From Rhodopseudomonas palustris (GTDB lineage: Bacteria > Pseudomonadota > Alphaproteobacteria > Rhizobiales > Xanthobacteraceae): a stretch of DNA of 64,000 nt. Position numbers and translations under genes: made by a program. The notes under the pieces were generated by a model. It was given only the letters and a program-made list of their open reading frames with translations, did no database searches and had not been told where the DNA came from. Position 1 is the stretch's first letter. Each line of letters opens with the position of its first letter. The DNA lies in the NCBI RefSeq assembly GCF_003031265.1, contig NZ_CP019966.1, forward strand, positions 1,922,001 to 1,986,000, given 5' to 3'. This document shows positions 1-9,633 of the stretch, piece by piece.

Positions 1-966
1 ACGCTGCCGAAGCTGGAGCCGGATCTGCGCGAGCGCGTCGCCGACGTGGTGAAGGAAGCCGGCGCCGATCCGCTCAACTTCGACGTCGCCGGGCGCGACG
101 TGCTGTTGCCGGCCGATCTCGGCAGCGACAAGGTGCGGGCCGCACTCGGCGAGCAGATCCTGAAGGTGCCGGGCGTGCGCCGCGTTGCCGATGTCGACGA
201 CCTGAGTGGCGCGGCGCTGGCCGCCAAGACGGTGGCGAAGCTGCAGGCTGAAGCCGAGGCGAAGGCCAAGGCGGAGGCGGCCGCGAAGGAAGCCGCCGCC
301 AAGGAGGCTGCTGCCAAGGCCGTCAAGGATGCGGCGCAGAAGCATGCTGCCGCCAAGGCCAAGGCGGACGCCGAAGCGAAGGAAGCAGCCGCGAAGGCCG
401 CCGCTGAAGCTGCGGCCAAGGAAGCTGCTGCAAAGGAAGCCGCAGCCAAAGCCGCGGCGGAAGCGGCCGCCAAGCAGGCTGCTGCCGATGAGGCGGCGAA
501 GAAGGCGGCTGATGACGCGGCCAAGCAGGCAGCCGCCAAGCCGGCCGCTGCGCTCGCGGAGATCAAGACCGCGAACGCCACCGGCGCGCTGCCGGCAAGC
601 CCGGCGCAGGATTGCCAGGGGCGGGTGTCGGCTCTGGCTTCTGCGGAGAAGATCAACTTCGAACGCCGCAGCGCGGTGATCGACAAGGCATCGCAGCCGC
701 TGCTCGACAAGCTTGCCGCCGCGATCAAGCAGTGCCCGGCGGTGACCATCGAGGTCGCCGGCTACACCGACGGCGCCGGCAAGAAGTCCGCCAACATCGC
801 GCTGTCGAAGCGCCGCGCCGAAGCGGTGGTGGCAAGCCTGACCAAGGCCGGGATCGGCTCGGTCAAGCTGGCGGCGGAAGGCTACGGTTCGGCCAAGCCG
901 ATCGCCAGCAACGACAGCGCCGAAGGCCGGGCGCAAAATCGGCGGATCGAATTCGTGGTGAAGTAA
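1..966 (+). CDS. OmpA-family envelope protein with BON-like and Ala/Lys-rich helical regions (5' partial)
   Basis: The frame is open from the first base, so the N-terminus lies left of the window. In order, the visible protein has a BON-like stretch (about the first 70 residues), roughly 110 residues of Ala/Lys/Glu repeats of the KEAAAK type that should form a long helix, and an OmpA-like C-terminal domain. The last domain shows the peptidoglycan-binding signatures GYTDGAG and NRRIEF, including the expected Asp and Arg. It probably links an outer-membrane or periplasmic module to the cell wall. The helical repeat is likely a spacer across the periplasm. A hairpin terminator follows 29 bp after the stop, so the gene ends its transcription unit. 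The OmpA assignment is firm; the BON call is tentative because its start is missing. Confidence 0.85.
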   Translation, partial: TLPKLEPDLRERVADVVKEAGADPLNFDVAGRDVLLPADLGSDKVRAALGEQILKVPGVRRVADVDDLSGAALAAKTVAKLQAEAEAKAKAEAAAKEAAAKEAAAKAVKDAAQKHAAAKAKADAEAKEAAAKAAAEAAAKEAAAKEAAAKAAAEAAAKQAAADEAAKKAADDAAKQAAAKPAAALAEIKTANATGALPASPAQDCQGRVSALASAEKINFERRSAVIDKASQPLLDKLAAAIKQCPAVTIEVAGYTDGAGKKSANIALSKRRAEAVVASLTKAGIGSVKLAAEGYGSAKPIASNDSAEGRAQNRRIEFVVK

Positions 967-995
967 CTCCCCCTCCAAGGTGCTTCACCCGACGG

Positions 996-1021
996 AAAAG
1001 CCCGCTGCAAGGCGGGCTTTT
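996..1021 (+). terminator. Rho-independent terminator of the OmpA-like gene
   Basis: Inverted repeat AAAAGCCCGC / GCGGGCTTTT with a 6-nt loop, ending in a T run, about 30 bp after the stop of the OmpA-like gene. Confidence 0.85.
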
Positions 1022-1059
1022 CTGTGTGTGCAAACGGCGGGGGCTGTTAGTTCTTCGAG

Positions 1060-1175
1060 TCATTCCGGGGCGCGAGCGCAGCTCGCCGACCCGGAATCCC
1101 GAGTTGGTAGCGACGGCCGGGTGCTCTACAGCTCCGGATTCCGGGTTCGCGCCTAGCGGCGCGCCCCGGAATGAC
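1060..1175. repeat. Dispersed palindromic repeat, family A (copy 1)
   Basis: Begins GTCATTCCGGGGCGCG and ends CGCGCCCCGGAATGAC, so the outer arms are inverted copies. A second inner inverted pair is ACCCGGAATCCCGAG / GATTCCGGGTTCGC. Related copies occur at 6195, 6914, 9536 and 15205. Confidence 0.85.
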
Positions 1176-1217
1176 GTGCTGGTGTTTAACCGATCGTCGT
1201 CGTGGAGCTGACCGAGT

Positions 1218-2132
1218 TTACACCGGATCCCAGTTGAAGATGTCGGCGGAGCGGTCGAGCTTGTAGAACGAGCCCTTGAGCGCCGGCATGCCGTGCTCGG
1301 CGAGGCTTTCGCAGGTCCAGCCGCCGTCGCGATGCACCGAGCGGATCGGACGCGACTGGCCCATCAGGAAGATCTCGTTCATCCGCACGGCGAAGATCTG
1401 GCCGCTGACGTCCTTGGCGGCGTCGCCGAGCAGATACACCGACAGCGGCGCGATCTTCTCCGGGCCCATCTGCTGCATCCGTGCGACGCGGGCCTTCTCG
1501 TCCTCGGTCTCGGTCGGGATGGTGCCGATCAGGCGCGACCAGGCGAACGGCGACACGCAGTTGGAGCGGACGTTGAAGCGCTGCATGTCGAGCGCGATCG
1601 ACTTCGACAGGCCGACGATGCCGAGCTTGGCGGCCGCATAGTTGGCTTGGCCGAAATTGCCGATCAGGCCCGAGGTCGAGGTGAAGTGCACGAACGAGCC
1701 GCTCTCCTGCTCGCGGAACAGCCGGGCGGCGGCGTGCGAGACGTAGAACGTGCCCATCAGGTGCACCTTGATCACCTGCTCGAAGGCGTCGATGCTCATG
1801 CGGTGGAAGATCGCGTCGCGCAGAATGCCGGCGTTGTTCACCACACCGTCGAGCTTGCCGTAGGTGTCGACCGCCTGCTTGACGATCTTGCTGGCGGGAA
1901 TCGCCTCGGCGACGGTCTCGAAATTCGCGACCGCGGTGCCGCCTTCCTTCTTGATCTCCTCGACGACCTGCTCGGCCGGCGCGGCGTCGGTGCCCGAGCC
2001 GTCGGACGCGACGCCCGGATCGTTGACGACCACCTTGGCGCCTTCGCGCGCCGCGAGCAGCGCGATCTCGCGGCCGATGCCGCGTCCCGCGCCGGTGACG
2101 ATGATGACTTTGCCGTCCAGTGCCTTGGCCAT
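1218..2132 (-). CDS. SDR-family NAD(P)-dependent oxidoreductase (3-hydroxyacyl-CoA dehydrogenase-like)
   Basis: 304 aa short-chain dehydrogenase. It has the Rossmann motif TGAGRGIG near residue 14, NNAG, and an active-site YAAAK. The insert after the first beta-strand (VNDPGV...) and the general build resemble the dehydrogenase part of peroxisomal 17beta-HSD4/MFE-2 enzymes, so a hydroxyacyl-CoA or hydroxysteroid-type substrate is likely. It lies last in a leftward group after a DUF35 protein and a thiolase-like protein, 147 bp from the thiolase; a palindromic repeat fills that gap. The long C-terminal tail (about 50 residues after the Rossmann core) is unlike classical FabG. Family is sure; substrate is inferred from neighbours. 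Confidence 0.9.
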   Translation of the reverse strand: MAKALDGKVIIVTGAGRGIGREIALLAAREGAKVVVNDPGVASDGSGTDAAPAEQVVEEIKKEGGTAVANFETVAEAIPASKIVKQAVDTYGKLDGVVNNAGILRDAIFHRMSIDAFEQVIKVHLMGTFYVSHAAARLFREQESGSFVHFTSTSGLIGNFGQANYAAAKLGIVGLSKSIALDMQRFNVRSNCVSPFAWSRLIGTIPTETEDEKARVARMQQMGPEKIAPLSVYLLGDAAKDVSGQIFAVRMNEIFLMGQSRPIRSVHRDGGWTCESLAEHGMPALKGSFYKLDRSADIFNWDPV

Positions 2133-2179
2133 TGTTTCTTCCTTCTTTGTTTAACTGAGGCGATGCCACTTACTTCAGC

Positions 2180-2255
2180 GTCATGCGCGGGCTCGACCCG
2201 CGCATCCATCCTCTTCGCGAAGAAGATGGATTGCCGGGTCAAGCCCGGCAATGAC
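2180..2255. repeat. Dispersed palindromic repeat, family C (copy 1)
   Basis: Arms GTCATGCGCGGGCTCGACCC and its partner ending GGGTCAAGCCCGGCAATGAC, with GGATGG-type inner arms around a short loop. It sits in the spacer between the thiolase-like gene and the SDR gene. Confidence 0.75.
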
Positions 2256-2279
2256 GACAACAACTATGCGACGTCGACG

Positions 2280-3419
2280 TTACTTCTCGTTGGTGAAGAT
2301 GATCGTGCCGCTTGCGGCGAACATGCCGCCGACGCCGTGGCAGACCGAGATCTTTGCGTTCGGCACCTGCGCGGGCGCAATGCCGCGCATTTGCCGGACG
2401 CTTTCCTGCAACGCGTACATGCCGTACATGCCAGAGTGCATGTAGGACAGGCCGCCGCCGTTGGTGTTGAGCGGCAGCTTACCGCCGGGGCGGGTGTTGC
2501 CGTCGGCGATGAACTTGCCGGTTTCCTCATACGGCATGAAGCCGAGGTCGCCGAGGCCGAACAGCGGCAGGTGCGCGAACGCGTCGTAGATCATCAGGTG
2601 ATCGACGTCGCTGTGCTTGATACCAGCCTCGCGGAACGCGGTCGGGCCCGCCACCTTGAAGGCGCGCGAGGAGTTGAAGGTCTCCATCTGGCTGACCATC
2701 GGCGTTTCCACGCTCTCGCCGGTACCGAGCACATAGACCGGCTTGTGCGGGAAGTCCTTGGCACGATCGGCCGAGGTCATGATCAGCGCGCCGCCGCCGT
2801 CGGTGACGAGGCAGCACTGCAGCAGCCGGAACGGATAGGCGATCATCCGCGAGTTCAGTACGTCCTCGACGGTGATCGGGTCCTTCATCATCGCGCGCGG
2901 ATTCTTCGCCGCCCATTCGCGCTGCACCACGGCTACCGAGGCGATCTGCTCGTGGGTGATGCCGTGGGTCTTCATGAAGCGCAGCACCGGGATCGGAAAC
3001 TGGCTCGGCGGCCCGTAGATGCCGTAGGGCGCTTCGAACTGGCCCTGCAGGCTGTCGGCGGGAATCGAGCGCGGCAGTTTGCCGATCATCGACTTGCCGC
3101 TCTCGGCGTGGGTGATCAGCACGGTCTTGCAGAGGCCGGCCTCGATCGCCGCGGCGGCGTGGCGGACGTGCAGCATGAACGAGCAGCCGCCGACGGAGGT
3201 GCCGTCGACCCAGGTCGGCGTGATGCCGAGATAGTGGGCGATCTGCTGCGGCGTCTCGACCGCGGTGGCGATGCCGTCGATGTCCGACAGCTTCAGCCCG
3301 GCGTCGGCGATCGCGTTGAGCGCGGCGTCGGCGTGGAGTTGGATCTGCGACATGTCGGGGATGACGCCGAGCTTGGTGGTTTCGGCGGCGCCGACGATAG
3401 CAACCTGATTACGACGCAT
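2280..3419 (-). CDS. Thiolase-superfamily protein (acetyl-CoA acetyltransferase / lipid-transfer type)
   Basis: 379 aa. The start at 3419 (MRRNQVAIVG) is preceded by an AAGGGG ribosome site and lies 5 bp after the DUF35 gene stop. The protein has thiolase-like landmarks: VGGC near residue 80, NTNGGG near residue 315 and CHGVGG near the C-terminus. These match the SCP-x/lipid-transfer branch rather than classical FadA. In this branch a partner DUF35 protein is normally required, and one lies directly upstream in the same operon. Such pairs either thiolyse 3-ketoacyl-CoA or, as in steroid Ltp2/ChsH2, perform retro-aldol cleavage of branched hydroxyacyl-CoA. Which applies cannot be told here. 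The reading frame extends upstream but that part overlaps the DUF35 gene and is not thiolase-like. Confidence 0.9.
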   Translation of the reverse strand: MRRNQVAIVGAAETTKLGVIPDMSQIQLHADAALNAIADAGLKLSDIDGIATAVETPQQIAHYLGITPTWVDGTSVGGCSFMLHVRHAAAAIEAGLCKTVLITHAESGKSMIGKLPRSIPADSLQGQFEAPYGIYGPPSQFPIPVLRFMKTHGITHEQIASVAVVQREWAAKNPRAMMKDPITVEDVLNSRMIAYPFRLLQCCLVTDGGGALIMTSADRAKDFPHKPVYVLGTGESVETPMVSQMETFNSSRAFKVAGPTAFREAGIKHSDVDHLMIYDAFAHLPLFGLGDLGFMPYEETGKFIADGNTRPGGKLPLNTNGGGLSYMHSGMYGMYALQESVRQMRGIAPAQVPNAKISVCHGVGGMFAASGTIIFTNEK

Positions 3420-3424
3420 GATGC

Positions 3425-3838
3425 TTACCCCTTCGCCGGACGGAATTGCGGAAGGGTGAGGGCGTCGTCGATCTTCTGGAAGGTGACTTCCAGCTTCATA
3501 TCGAGTTCGAGCGCCTCGGGCGTCTGCGGGCACTCCAGGATGTTGCTCATCATCCGCGGGCCCTCTTCGAGCTCGACTACCGCGATCGCGTAGGGCTCGG
3601 TGAAGCCGGCCGCCAGCGGCCGATGATTGATCACGTAGGAATATAGGGTGCCGTTGCCGGAGGCCTTGAACACGCTGACCTCGCGCGAGCCGCATTTCGG
3701 GCAGAACGGGCGGGGCGGGAAGTACGCGTGGGCGCAGGAATCGCAGCGCTGAAGCCGCAGTTCGCCTTGCTTGGCGCCGTCCCAGTAGTGCTGGGTTTCC
3801 GGAGTGATCTTAGGACGTGCGCGTGCGGGTTCAGCCAT
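3425..3838 (-). CDS. DUF35 OB-fold / zinc-ribbon protein, partner of the thiolase-like protein
   Basis: 137 aa. It has a rubredoxin-like zinc ribbon with two CXXC pairs (CDSC near residue 32 and CPKC near residue 46), followed by an OB-fold half containing GTLYSYVINHRPL. This is the usual DUF35 layout. Family members bind CoA esters and form complexes with thiolase-like subunits; the next gene, 5 bp downstream, is such a subunit, so the two probably work as one enzyme. It is first in a leftward operon DUF35 - thiolase-like - SDR. The 296-bp spacer upstream to the divergent amidase gene must hold the promoter, but I found no clear operator. Confidence 0.9.
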   Translation of the reverse strand: MAEPARARPKITPETQHYWDGAKQGELRLQRCDSCAHAYFPPRPFCPKCGSREVSVFKASGNGTLYSYVINHRPLAAGFTEPYAIAVVELEEGPRMMSNILECPQTPEALELDMKLEVTFQKIDDALTLPQFRPAKG

Positions 3839-4134
3839 GTCTTAGTTTTCTCCCTGAGCTGGCTCGTGGGCCCATCGGTTGTGCGGTCTTGATGCGATAT
3901 CGGCCCGCCAGCGTCAACACGCGCAGGGCGCGGAGCCTTGTGCAGGAATTGTATTCCGCAAAGCGGACAATCGCGGAGCCCGAGCGATGCGCTCAGCGCG
4001 GGGCCGGAGCAGCCGTGGCGGCGGATGGCAAAGGGTCACTTTCCGCGCTACTGAATAAGCCGATGATGTTTCCTGCGTGATCGAGACGCGCCGCCCACGT
4101 GCGTGACGATCGGCTTCCCATCGGAATGGACAGC

Positions 4135-5484
4135 ATGACCCGACATCCCACACTCGCCGCGCTCGCGGCCGATCTCGAAGCCGGCCGCACCACCTCCCGC
4201 AAGCTGGTGGAAGACTGTCTGGCGCGGATCGCCGATCCGGCCGGCGAGGGCGCGCGCGCCTTCATTCACGTCGACCGCGACGCGGCGCTGCAGGCGGCGG
4301 ACGCGATGGACAAGCTGCGCGCCGCCAAGGCGGCGCCGTCGCCGTTCGCCGGCATTCCGATCTCGATCAAGGATCTGTTCGACATCAAGGGCCAAGTGAC
4401 CCGCGCCGGCTCGCGTGCGCTCGACGACAATCCGCCCGCCGACAGCGACGCGCCCGCGGTGGCGCGGCTGCGGCGCGCCGGTTTCGTGGTGATCGGCCGC
4501 AGCAACATGACCGAGTTCGCCTATTCGGGAATCGGCATCAATCCGCATTACGGCACGCCGAAAGCCGCCTATCGCCGCGACGTCGGCCACGTGCCGGGCG
4601 GCTCGTCATCCGGCGCCGCGGTCTCGGTGGCGGACGGCATGGCGCATGCCGGGCTCGGCACCGACACCGGCGGCTCGTGCCGCATCCCCGCGGCCTTTAA
4701 TGGCATCGTCGGCTACAAGCCGTCGCAATACCGCGTGCCGCGCGACGGCGCGGTGCCGCTGTCGTTCTCGCTCGACAGCATCGGCCCACTGGCGCGCAGC
4801 GTCGAATGCTGCGCCACGCTCGATGCGATCCTTGCCGACCAACCGGTCGGGCCGCTGATCGCGCGCCCCTTGAAGGGCATGCGGATCGCGGTGCCGACTA
4901 CTGTGGCGCTCGACGATCTCGATGCCGCGGTCACCGCTGCGTTCGAACGCGCGCTGAAGACGCTGTCGAGCCACGGCGCGATCATCGAGAAGATCGAGGT
5001 GCCGGAATTCGCCGAGGTCGCGCCGCTCGGTGCCAAGGGCGGTTTTGCCGCTGCCGAGAGCTATGCCTGGCACCGCTATCTGATCGTCGCACAAGGCGAC
5101 GTTTACGATCCGCAGGTGCGCGAGCGCATCCTGCGCGGCGAGACCCAGAGCGCCGCCGACTATGTCGATCTGGTGAATGCGCGCAAATCTCTGATCGCGC
5201 GCGCCTCGGCGCGGCTCGCGCCCTACGACGCGGTGGCGATGCCGACCACCGCGATCGCGGCGCCGACCATTGCGGAGCTGGCCGACGACAAGGCGTTCAC
5301 CAAGGCCAATCTGCTGACGCTGCGGAATTGCACGCTGATCAACATGATCGACGGCTGCGCGATCTCGCTGCCGTGCCATCGGGACGGCGAGCCGCCGATC
5401 GGGCTGATGCTGGCGGGCGTCAATGGCACCGACCGCGAAATCTTCGAGGTCGCGGCCGGCATGGAGGCGGTGATCCGTGGTTGA
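4135..5484 (+). CDS. Amidase-signature family hydrolase
   Basis: 449 aa from the ATG at 4135; an in-frame ATG at 4126 and a GTG at 4099 are alternatives. It contains the amidase-signature Ser-Ser-Lys triad: Lys79 in SIKDLF, the cis-Ser in GGSSSG (157-159) and the nucleophile Ser181 in GTDTGGSCRIPA. Family enzymes hydrolyse amide bonds of small carboxamides or, as GatA, transamidate tRNA; no gatB or gatC is nearby, so a catabolic amidase is likely. The C-terminal end (NMIDGCAISLPCH) is typical of non-GatA members. Its stop overlaps the next gene (DUF2848) by 8 bp, pointing to translational coupling and a shared pathway. Substrate unknown. Confidence 0.9.
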   Translation: MTRHPTLAALAADLEAGRTTSRKLVEDCLARIADPAGEGARAFIHVDRDAALQAADAMDKLRAAKAAPSPFAGIPISIKDLFDIKGQVTRAGSRALDDNPPADSDAPAVARLRRAGFVVIGRSNMTEFAYSGIGINPHYGTPKAAYRRDVGHVPGGSSSGAAVSVADGMAHAGLGTDTGGSCRIPAAFNGIVGYKPSQYRVPRDGAVPLSFSLDSIGPLARSVECCATLDAILADQPVGPLIARPLKGMRIAVPTTVALDDLDAAVTAAFERALKTLSSHGAIIEKIEVPEFAEVAPLGAKGGFAAAESYAWHRYLIVAQGDVYDPQVRERILRGETQSAADYVDLVNARKSLIARASARLAPYDAVAMPTTAIAAPTIAELADDKAFTKANLLTLRNCTLINMIDGCAISLPCHRDGEPPIGLMLAGVNGTDREIFEVAAGMEAVIRG

Positions 5485-6163
5485 TCTTGCCTTCACGCTC
5501 GACGCTGCCGGCGGCCGCACCCAACTGGCGCTGCCGATTACGACTGCGGTGATCGCCGGCTGGACCGGGCGCGATCCGGTGGCGCGCGATCACCACATCG
5601 CCGAACTCGAAGCGCTCGGCATCGCGCGGCCGGCGTCGACGCCGATCTATTACCGCGTCGCCGCGGCGCGGCTCACCGCTGCGCCTGTGATCGAAGTGTC
5701 CGGTGGCGATTCGTCCGGCGAGGTCGAGTTCGTGCTGATCGGCCATCAGGGCCGCATCCTGGTCGGCGTCGGCTCCGATCACACCGACCGCAAGGTCGAG
5801 GCGTATGGCGTCACCGTGTCGAAGCAGATGTGCGACAAGCCGGTGGCGCCGGAGCTGTGGGAGTTCGGCGAGGTCGAGGCACATTGGGATCGCATCGTGC
5901 TGCGTTCTTACGCCACGATCGGCGGGACGCGCGTGCTGTACCAGGAGGGCACGCTTGATGCGATGCTGCCAGCGCGCGACCTGATCGCCCGCGGCTTTGG
6001 CGGCGCCAGCCTGCCCGATGGCTGCGCGCTATTCGGCGGCACCTTCGCCGCCAAGGGCGGCATCCGCCCGGCATCGCGGTTCGAGTTCGAGATCGCCGAT
6101 CCCGTGCTCGGCCGCGTCATCCGCCACGGCTATGACGTGGTGGATCTGCCGATCTTGGGGTGA
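5477..6163 (+). CDS. DUF2848 family protein
   Basis: 228 aa, GTG start at 5477 inside the end of the amidase gene (8-bp overlap). It carries the motif GSDHTDR near residue 98 followed by VTVSKQMCDKPVAPELW, which I associate with the DUF2848 family. That part also recalls fumarylacetoacetase-like hydrolases, where acidic and His residues bind a metal, but the overlap is only by eye. There is no signal peptide or membrane segment. Tight coupling with the amidase suggests both act on the same compound, perhaps releasing and then processing a carboxylic acid. No biochemical role is known to me. Confidence 0.8.
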   Translation: MVDLAFTLDAAGGRTQLALPITTAVIAGWTGRDPVARDHHIAELEALGIARPASTPIYYRVAAARLTAAPVIEVSGGDSSGEVEFVLIGHQGRILVGVGSDHTDRKVEAYGVTVSKQMCDKPVAPELWEFGEVEAHWDRIVLRSYATIGGTRVLYQEGTLDAMLPARDLIARGFGGASLPDGCALFGGTFAAKGGIRPASRFEFEIADPVLGRVIRHGYDVVDLPILG

Positions 6164-6194
6164 GCAAAGCGCAAGCGCGCCATCATCACCGACC

Positions 6195-6310
6195 GTCATT
6201 CCGGGGCACGCGCGAAGCGCGTGAACCCGGAATCCCGAGGTTGTGACGAAGAATGGCGGCGCAGAACAGCTCTGGGTTCCGGGTTCGCGCTCCGCGCGCC
6301 CCGGAACGAC
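6195..6310. repeat. Dispersed palindromic repeat, family A (copy 2)
   Basis: Starts GTCATTCCGGGGCACGCGCG and ends CGCGCCCCGGAACGAC, with inner arms AACCCGGAATCCCGAG / GGGTTCCGGGTTCGCG. It fills the tail-to-tail spacer between the DUF2848 gene and the thioesterase gene. Confidence 0.8.
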
Positions 6311-6337
6311 GGGGCTAGAGTGCCATGAGCCGCTAAC

Positions 6338-6787
6338 TCACTCCTTCGCCTTCACCACGCTGAACGTGCCGTTGGCGCGGGCGCAGCGGGTGCCGTCGGC
6401 GGTGACGAAACACTGCGCGACGCAAAGCTTGGCGCCGACCTTGATCACCTCCGGCTCGATCTGCAGCCATTGGCCGATCTTGGCGGGACCGATGAAGTCG
6501 ATGGCCAGCGACGACGTCAACAGCCGCGCGCCGCCGCCGAGTTTGAGGCCGCAGCTGTAGCCCATCGCGTTGTCGGCCAGTGCTGTGATCAGCCCGCCAT
6601 GGGCGAGGCCGCGCGAATTGGTGTGGCACTCGCGAATCCGCAGGCCGAGCATCACCGCATCCGCCGTGGTCTTGGCGTAAAGCGGCTCCCACGGCGCGGT
6701 GAGCGGGCTCGAACGGCTGTGGCGCACGAAGCCGTCAGGAATGCCGTCAGGCGCGGGGATGGGGGTCTGATCCGGCTCGGTCGTCAT
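6338..6787 (-). CDS. PaaI-family (hotdog-fold) acyl-CoA thioesterase
   Basis: 149 aa from the ATG at 6787, which has GAGGCA about 9 nt upstream; the frame extends 23 codons further without a good ribosome site. The central motif NSRGLAHGGLITALAD is the HGG signature of PaaI/4HBT-type hotdog thioesterases, where the loop before HGG and the acidic residue in the following helix take part in hydrolysis of aryl- or acyl-CoA. It stands alone, leftward, between repeats. Its location next to pobA and the cou locus would suit a CoA-salvage role in aromatic metabolism, but that is inference. Confidence 0.85.
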   Translation of the reverse strand: MTTEPDQTPIPAPDGIPDGFVRHSRSSPLTAPWEPLYAKTTADAVMLGLRIRECHTNSRGLAHGGLITALADNAMGYSCGLKLGGGARLLTSSLAIDFIGPAKIGQWLQIEPEVIKVGAKLCVAQCFVTADGTRCARANGTFSVVKAKE

Positions 6788-6913
6788 GCGCGTCGCTTGC
6801 CTCGCTGCATCGAACACCTTTAGACCGCACCGCAGCATCGTCCGCAACGCCGACAAAGTTTGAAGCGTGGTTTGAGAGGGTGTTTGAAACGGGGCGACGT
6901 GACGCCATGCTCC

Positions 6914-7027
6914 GTCATTCCGGGGCGCGAGCGGAGCTCGCGAACCCGGAATCTCGACGTTATTTGCAGGCTGTGCGCCACAGCTCGAGATTCCGGGTTC
7001 GCGCCTGACGGCGCGCCCCGGAATGAC
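6914..7027. repeat. Dispersed palindromic repeat, family A (copy 3)
   Basis: Starts GTCATTCCGGGGCGCGAGCG and ends GCGCGCCCCGGAATGAC. It occupies most of the 385-bp spacer between the thioesterase gene and the end of pobA; I see no gene in that spacer. Confidence 0.85.
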
Positions 7028-7038
7028 AAACTGTGGTT

Positions 7039-7107
7039 GTCATTGCGGAGAGCAAAGCGACGAAGCAATGCAGCTCAGCGGACGGAGCGTCTGGTTTGCT
7101 TCGCGGC
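7039..7107. repeat. Partial family B repeat
   Basis: GTCATTGCGGAGAGCAAAGC followed by GACGAAGCAATGCAG and a right arm TTTGCTTCGC: a degraded copy of the family B element seen at 28083, 32765 and 36579. Confidence 0.55.
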
Positions 7108-7172
7108 GCCTGTCAGCGGGCGGCGTGCCGCGCCGACCCGTTGGCCCGCAATGGTGGGATTCCTGAGAGAGC

Positions 7173-8375
<1,203 letters not shown>

Positions 8376-8452
8376 TTACGGGACCGTCACGAAGCCGTCT
8401 AGCCGCCGTCCGGTGTCTAGCAGCTATTACGCGGCCGTCACTTGCAATGATG

Positions 8453-8467
8453 GTTATAACCTATAAC
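8453..8467. promoter_or_regulatory. Predicted CouR (MarR-family) operator upstream of tarP and pobA
   Basis: Perfect inverted repeat GTTATA-ACC-TATAAC, 46 bp before the tarP ATG and 108 bp before pobA on the other strand. The same pattern occurs before couA and in the couU/couR spacer. Assignment to CouR is inference from this shared motif and the nearby couR gene. Confidence 0.7.
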
Positions 8468-8513
8468 AATGCGGCCCAAAGGCCGATTGAAGCCGACCAA
8501 GGGAGAGAGCTCG

Positions 8514-9524
8514 ATGAGGAAGACTCTGCTCGCGCTGCTGCTTGCCGCCAGCGTGACGCCCGCGCTTGCGCAGGACAAAACCGTCAACTGGAAAGTCTCG
8601 CTGTGGGTGCCGCCGGCGCATCCGCTGGTGCCGGCGACCAAGGCGTGGGCCGAGGACATTCAGAAGGCCTCCGGCGGCAGCATCCGGATGACCGTGTTCC
8701 CGTCCGAGCAGCTCGGCAAGGCGTTCGACCATTACGACATGGCGCGCGACGGCATCGCCGACGTCACCTACGTTAATCCCGGCTATCAGCCCGGCCGCTT
8801 CCCGATCGTCTCCGCCGGCCAGCTTCCGTTCGTGTTCAAGGACGGCAAGAAGGGCACGCTGGCGCTGAACGAGTGGTACCACAAATACGCCCCGACCGAG
8901 ATGAAGGACACCAAGCTGTGCTTCGCCTTCATCCATGATCCGGGCGCGCTGCACGGCAAGAAGAAGGTGCTGCTGCCGTCTGATATGAGCGGCCTGAAGG
9001 TGCGGCCGGCGCAATCGACCATCGGCGAAATGGTCAAGCTGTTCGGCGGCACCAATGTGCAGGCCTCGGCGCCGGAATCGCGCGACGCGCTGGAGCGCGG
9101 CGTTGCGGACGAGATCACCTTCCCGTGGGGCTCGGTGTTCCTGTTCGGCATCGACAAGGTGGTCAAGTATCACATGGACGTGCCGCTCTACACCACGGTG
9201 TTCACCTACAACATCGGGCTGAAGGCCTATAACGCACTGTCGGAAGCGCAGAAGAAGATCATCGACGACCACTGCACGCCGGAATGGGCCTCCAAGGTCA
9301 CCGACCCCTGGACCGACTTCGAGGCCAACGGCCGCGTCAAGATGAAGGCGCTGCAGGACCACGAGGTCTATCCGCTGACCGATGCGCAGCTCGCCGAATG
9401 GAAGAAGGCGACCAAGCCGCTGCGCGACAGCTGGGCCGAGCAGGTCAAGAAGTCCGGTGGCGATCCCGCCGCGGTCGAAGCCGATCTGCAGAACGCGCTG
9501 AAGAAGTACGACGCGGGGTTGTGA
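8514..9524 (+). CDS. tarP: TRAP transporter solute-binding protein TarP (aromatic acids)
   Basis: 336 aa from the ATG at 8514, preceded by GGGAGAG. An N-terminal signal peptide (MRKTLLALLLAASVTPALAQ) sends it to the periplasm. The rest is a DctP-type binding protein, with the substrate-anchoring Arg likely in the KVRPAQSTIG segment. It is followed by the small and large TRAP permease genes. Gene order and neighbours match TarPQM of R. palustris, described as binding p-coumarate and related lignin aromatics; I identify it by order, not by alignment. A palindromic repeat separates tarP from tarQ, which may help keep the binding protein more abundant than the membrane parts. Confidence 0.9.
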   Translation: MRKTLLALLLAASVTPALAQDKTVNWKVSLWVPPAHPLVPATKAWAEDIQKASGGSIRMTVFPSEQLGKAFDHYDMARDGIADVTYVNPGYQPGRFPIVSAGQLPFVFKDGKKGTLALNEWYHKYAPTEMKDTKLCFAFIHDPGALHGKKKVLLPSDMSGLKVRPAQSTIGEMVKLFGGTNVQASAPESRDALERGVADEITFPWGSVFLFGIDKVVKYHMDVPLYTTVFTYNIGLKAYNALSEAQKKIIDDHCTPEWASKVTDPWTDFEANGRVKMKALQDHEVYPLTDAQLAEWKKATKPLRDSWAEQVKKSGGDPAAVEADLQNALKKYDAGL

Positions 9525-9535
9525 GCCTCTGCGTG

Positions 9536-9633
9536 GTCGTTCCGGGATGCGCGTATCGCGCGCAGACCCGGAATCTCGAGGTCGCACGATCGAGATTCCG
9601 GGTTCGCTCGCTGCGCGAGCGCCCCGGAATGAC
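9536..9633. repeat. Dispersed palindromic repeat, family A (copy 4), inside the tarP-tarQ spacer
   Basis: Starts GTCGTTCCGGGATGCGCG and ends GAGCGCCCCGGAATGAC, with inner arms ACCCGGAATCTCGAG / GAGATTCCGGGTTCG. A run of T follows the right arm, so the transcript could form a strong hairpin. Confidence 0.8.

Noticed and set aside
206..679. Arg/Pro-rich frame inside the OmpA-like gene
   Set aside because: It is the shifted reading of the Ala/Lys repeats and has no independent start signal.
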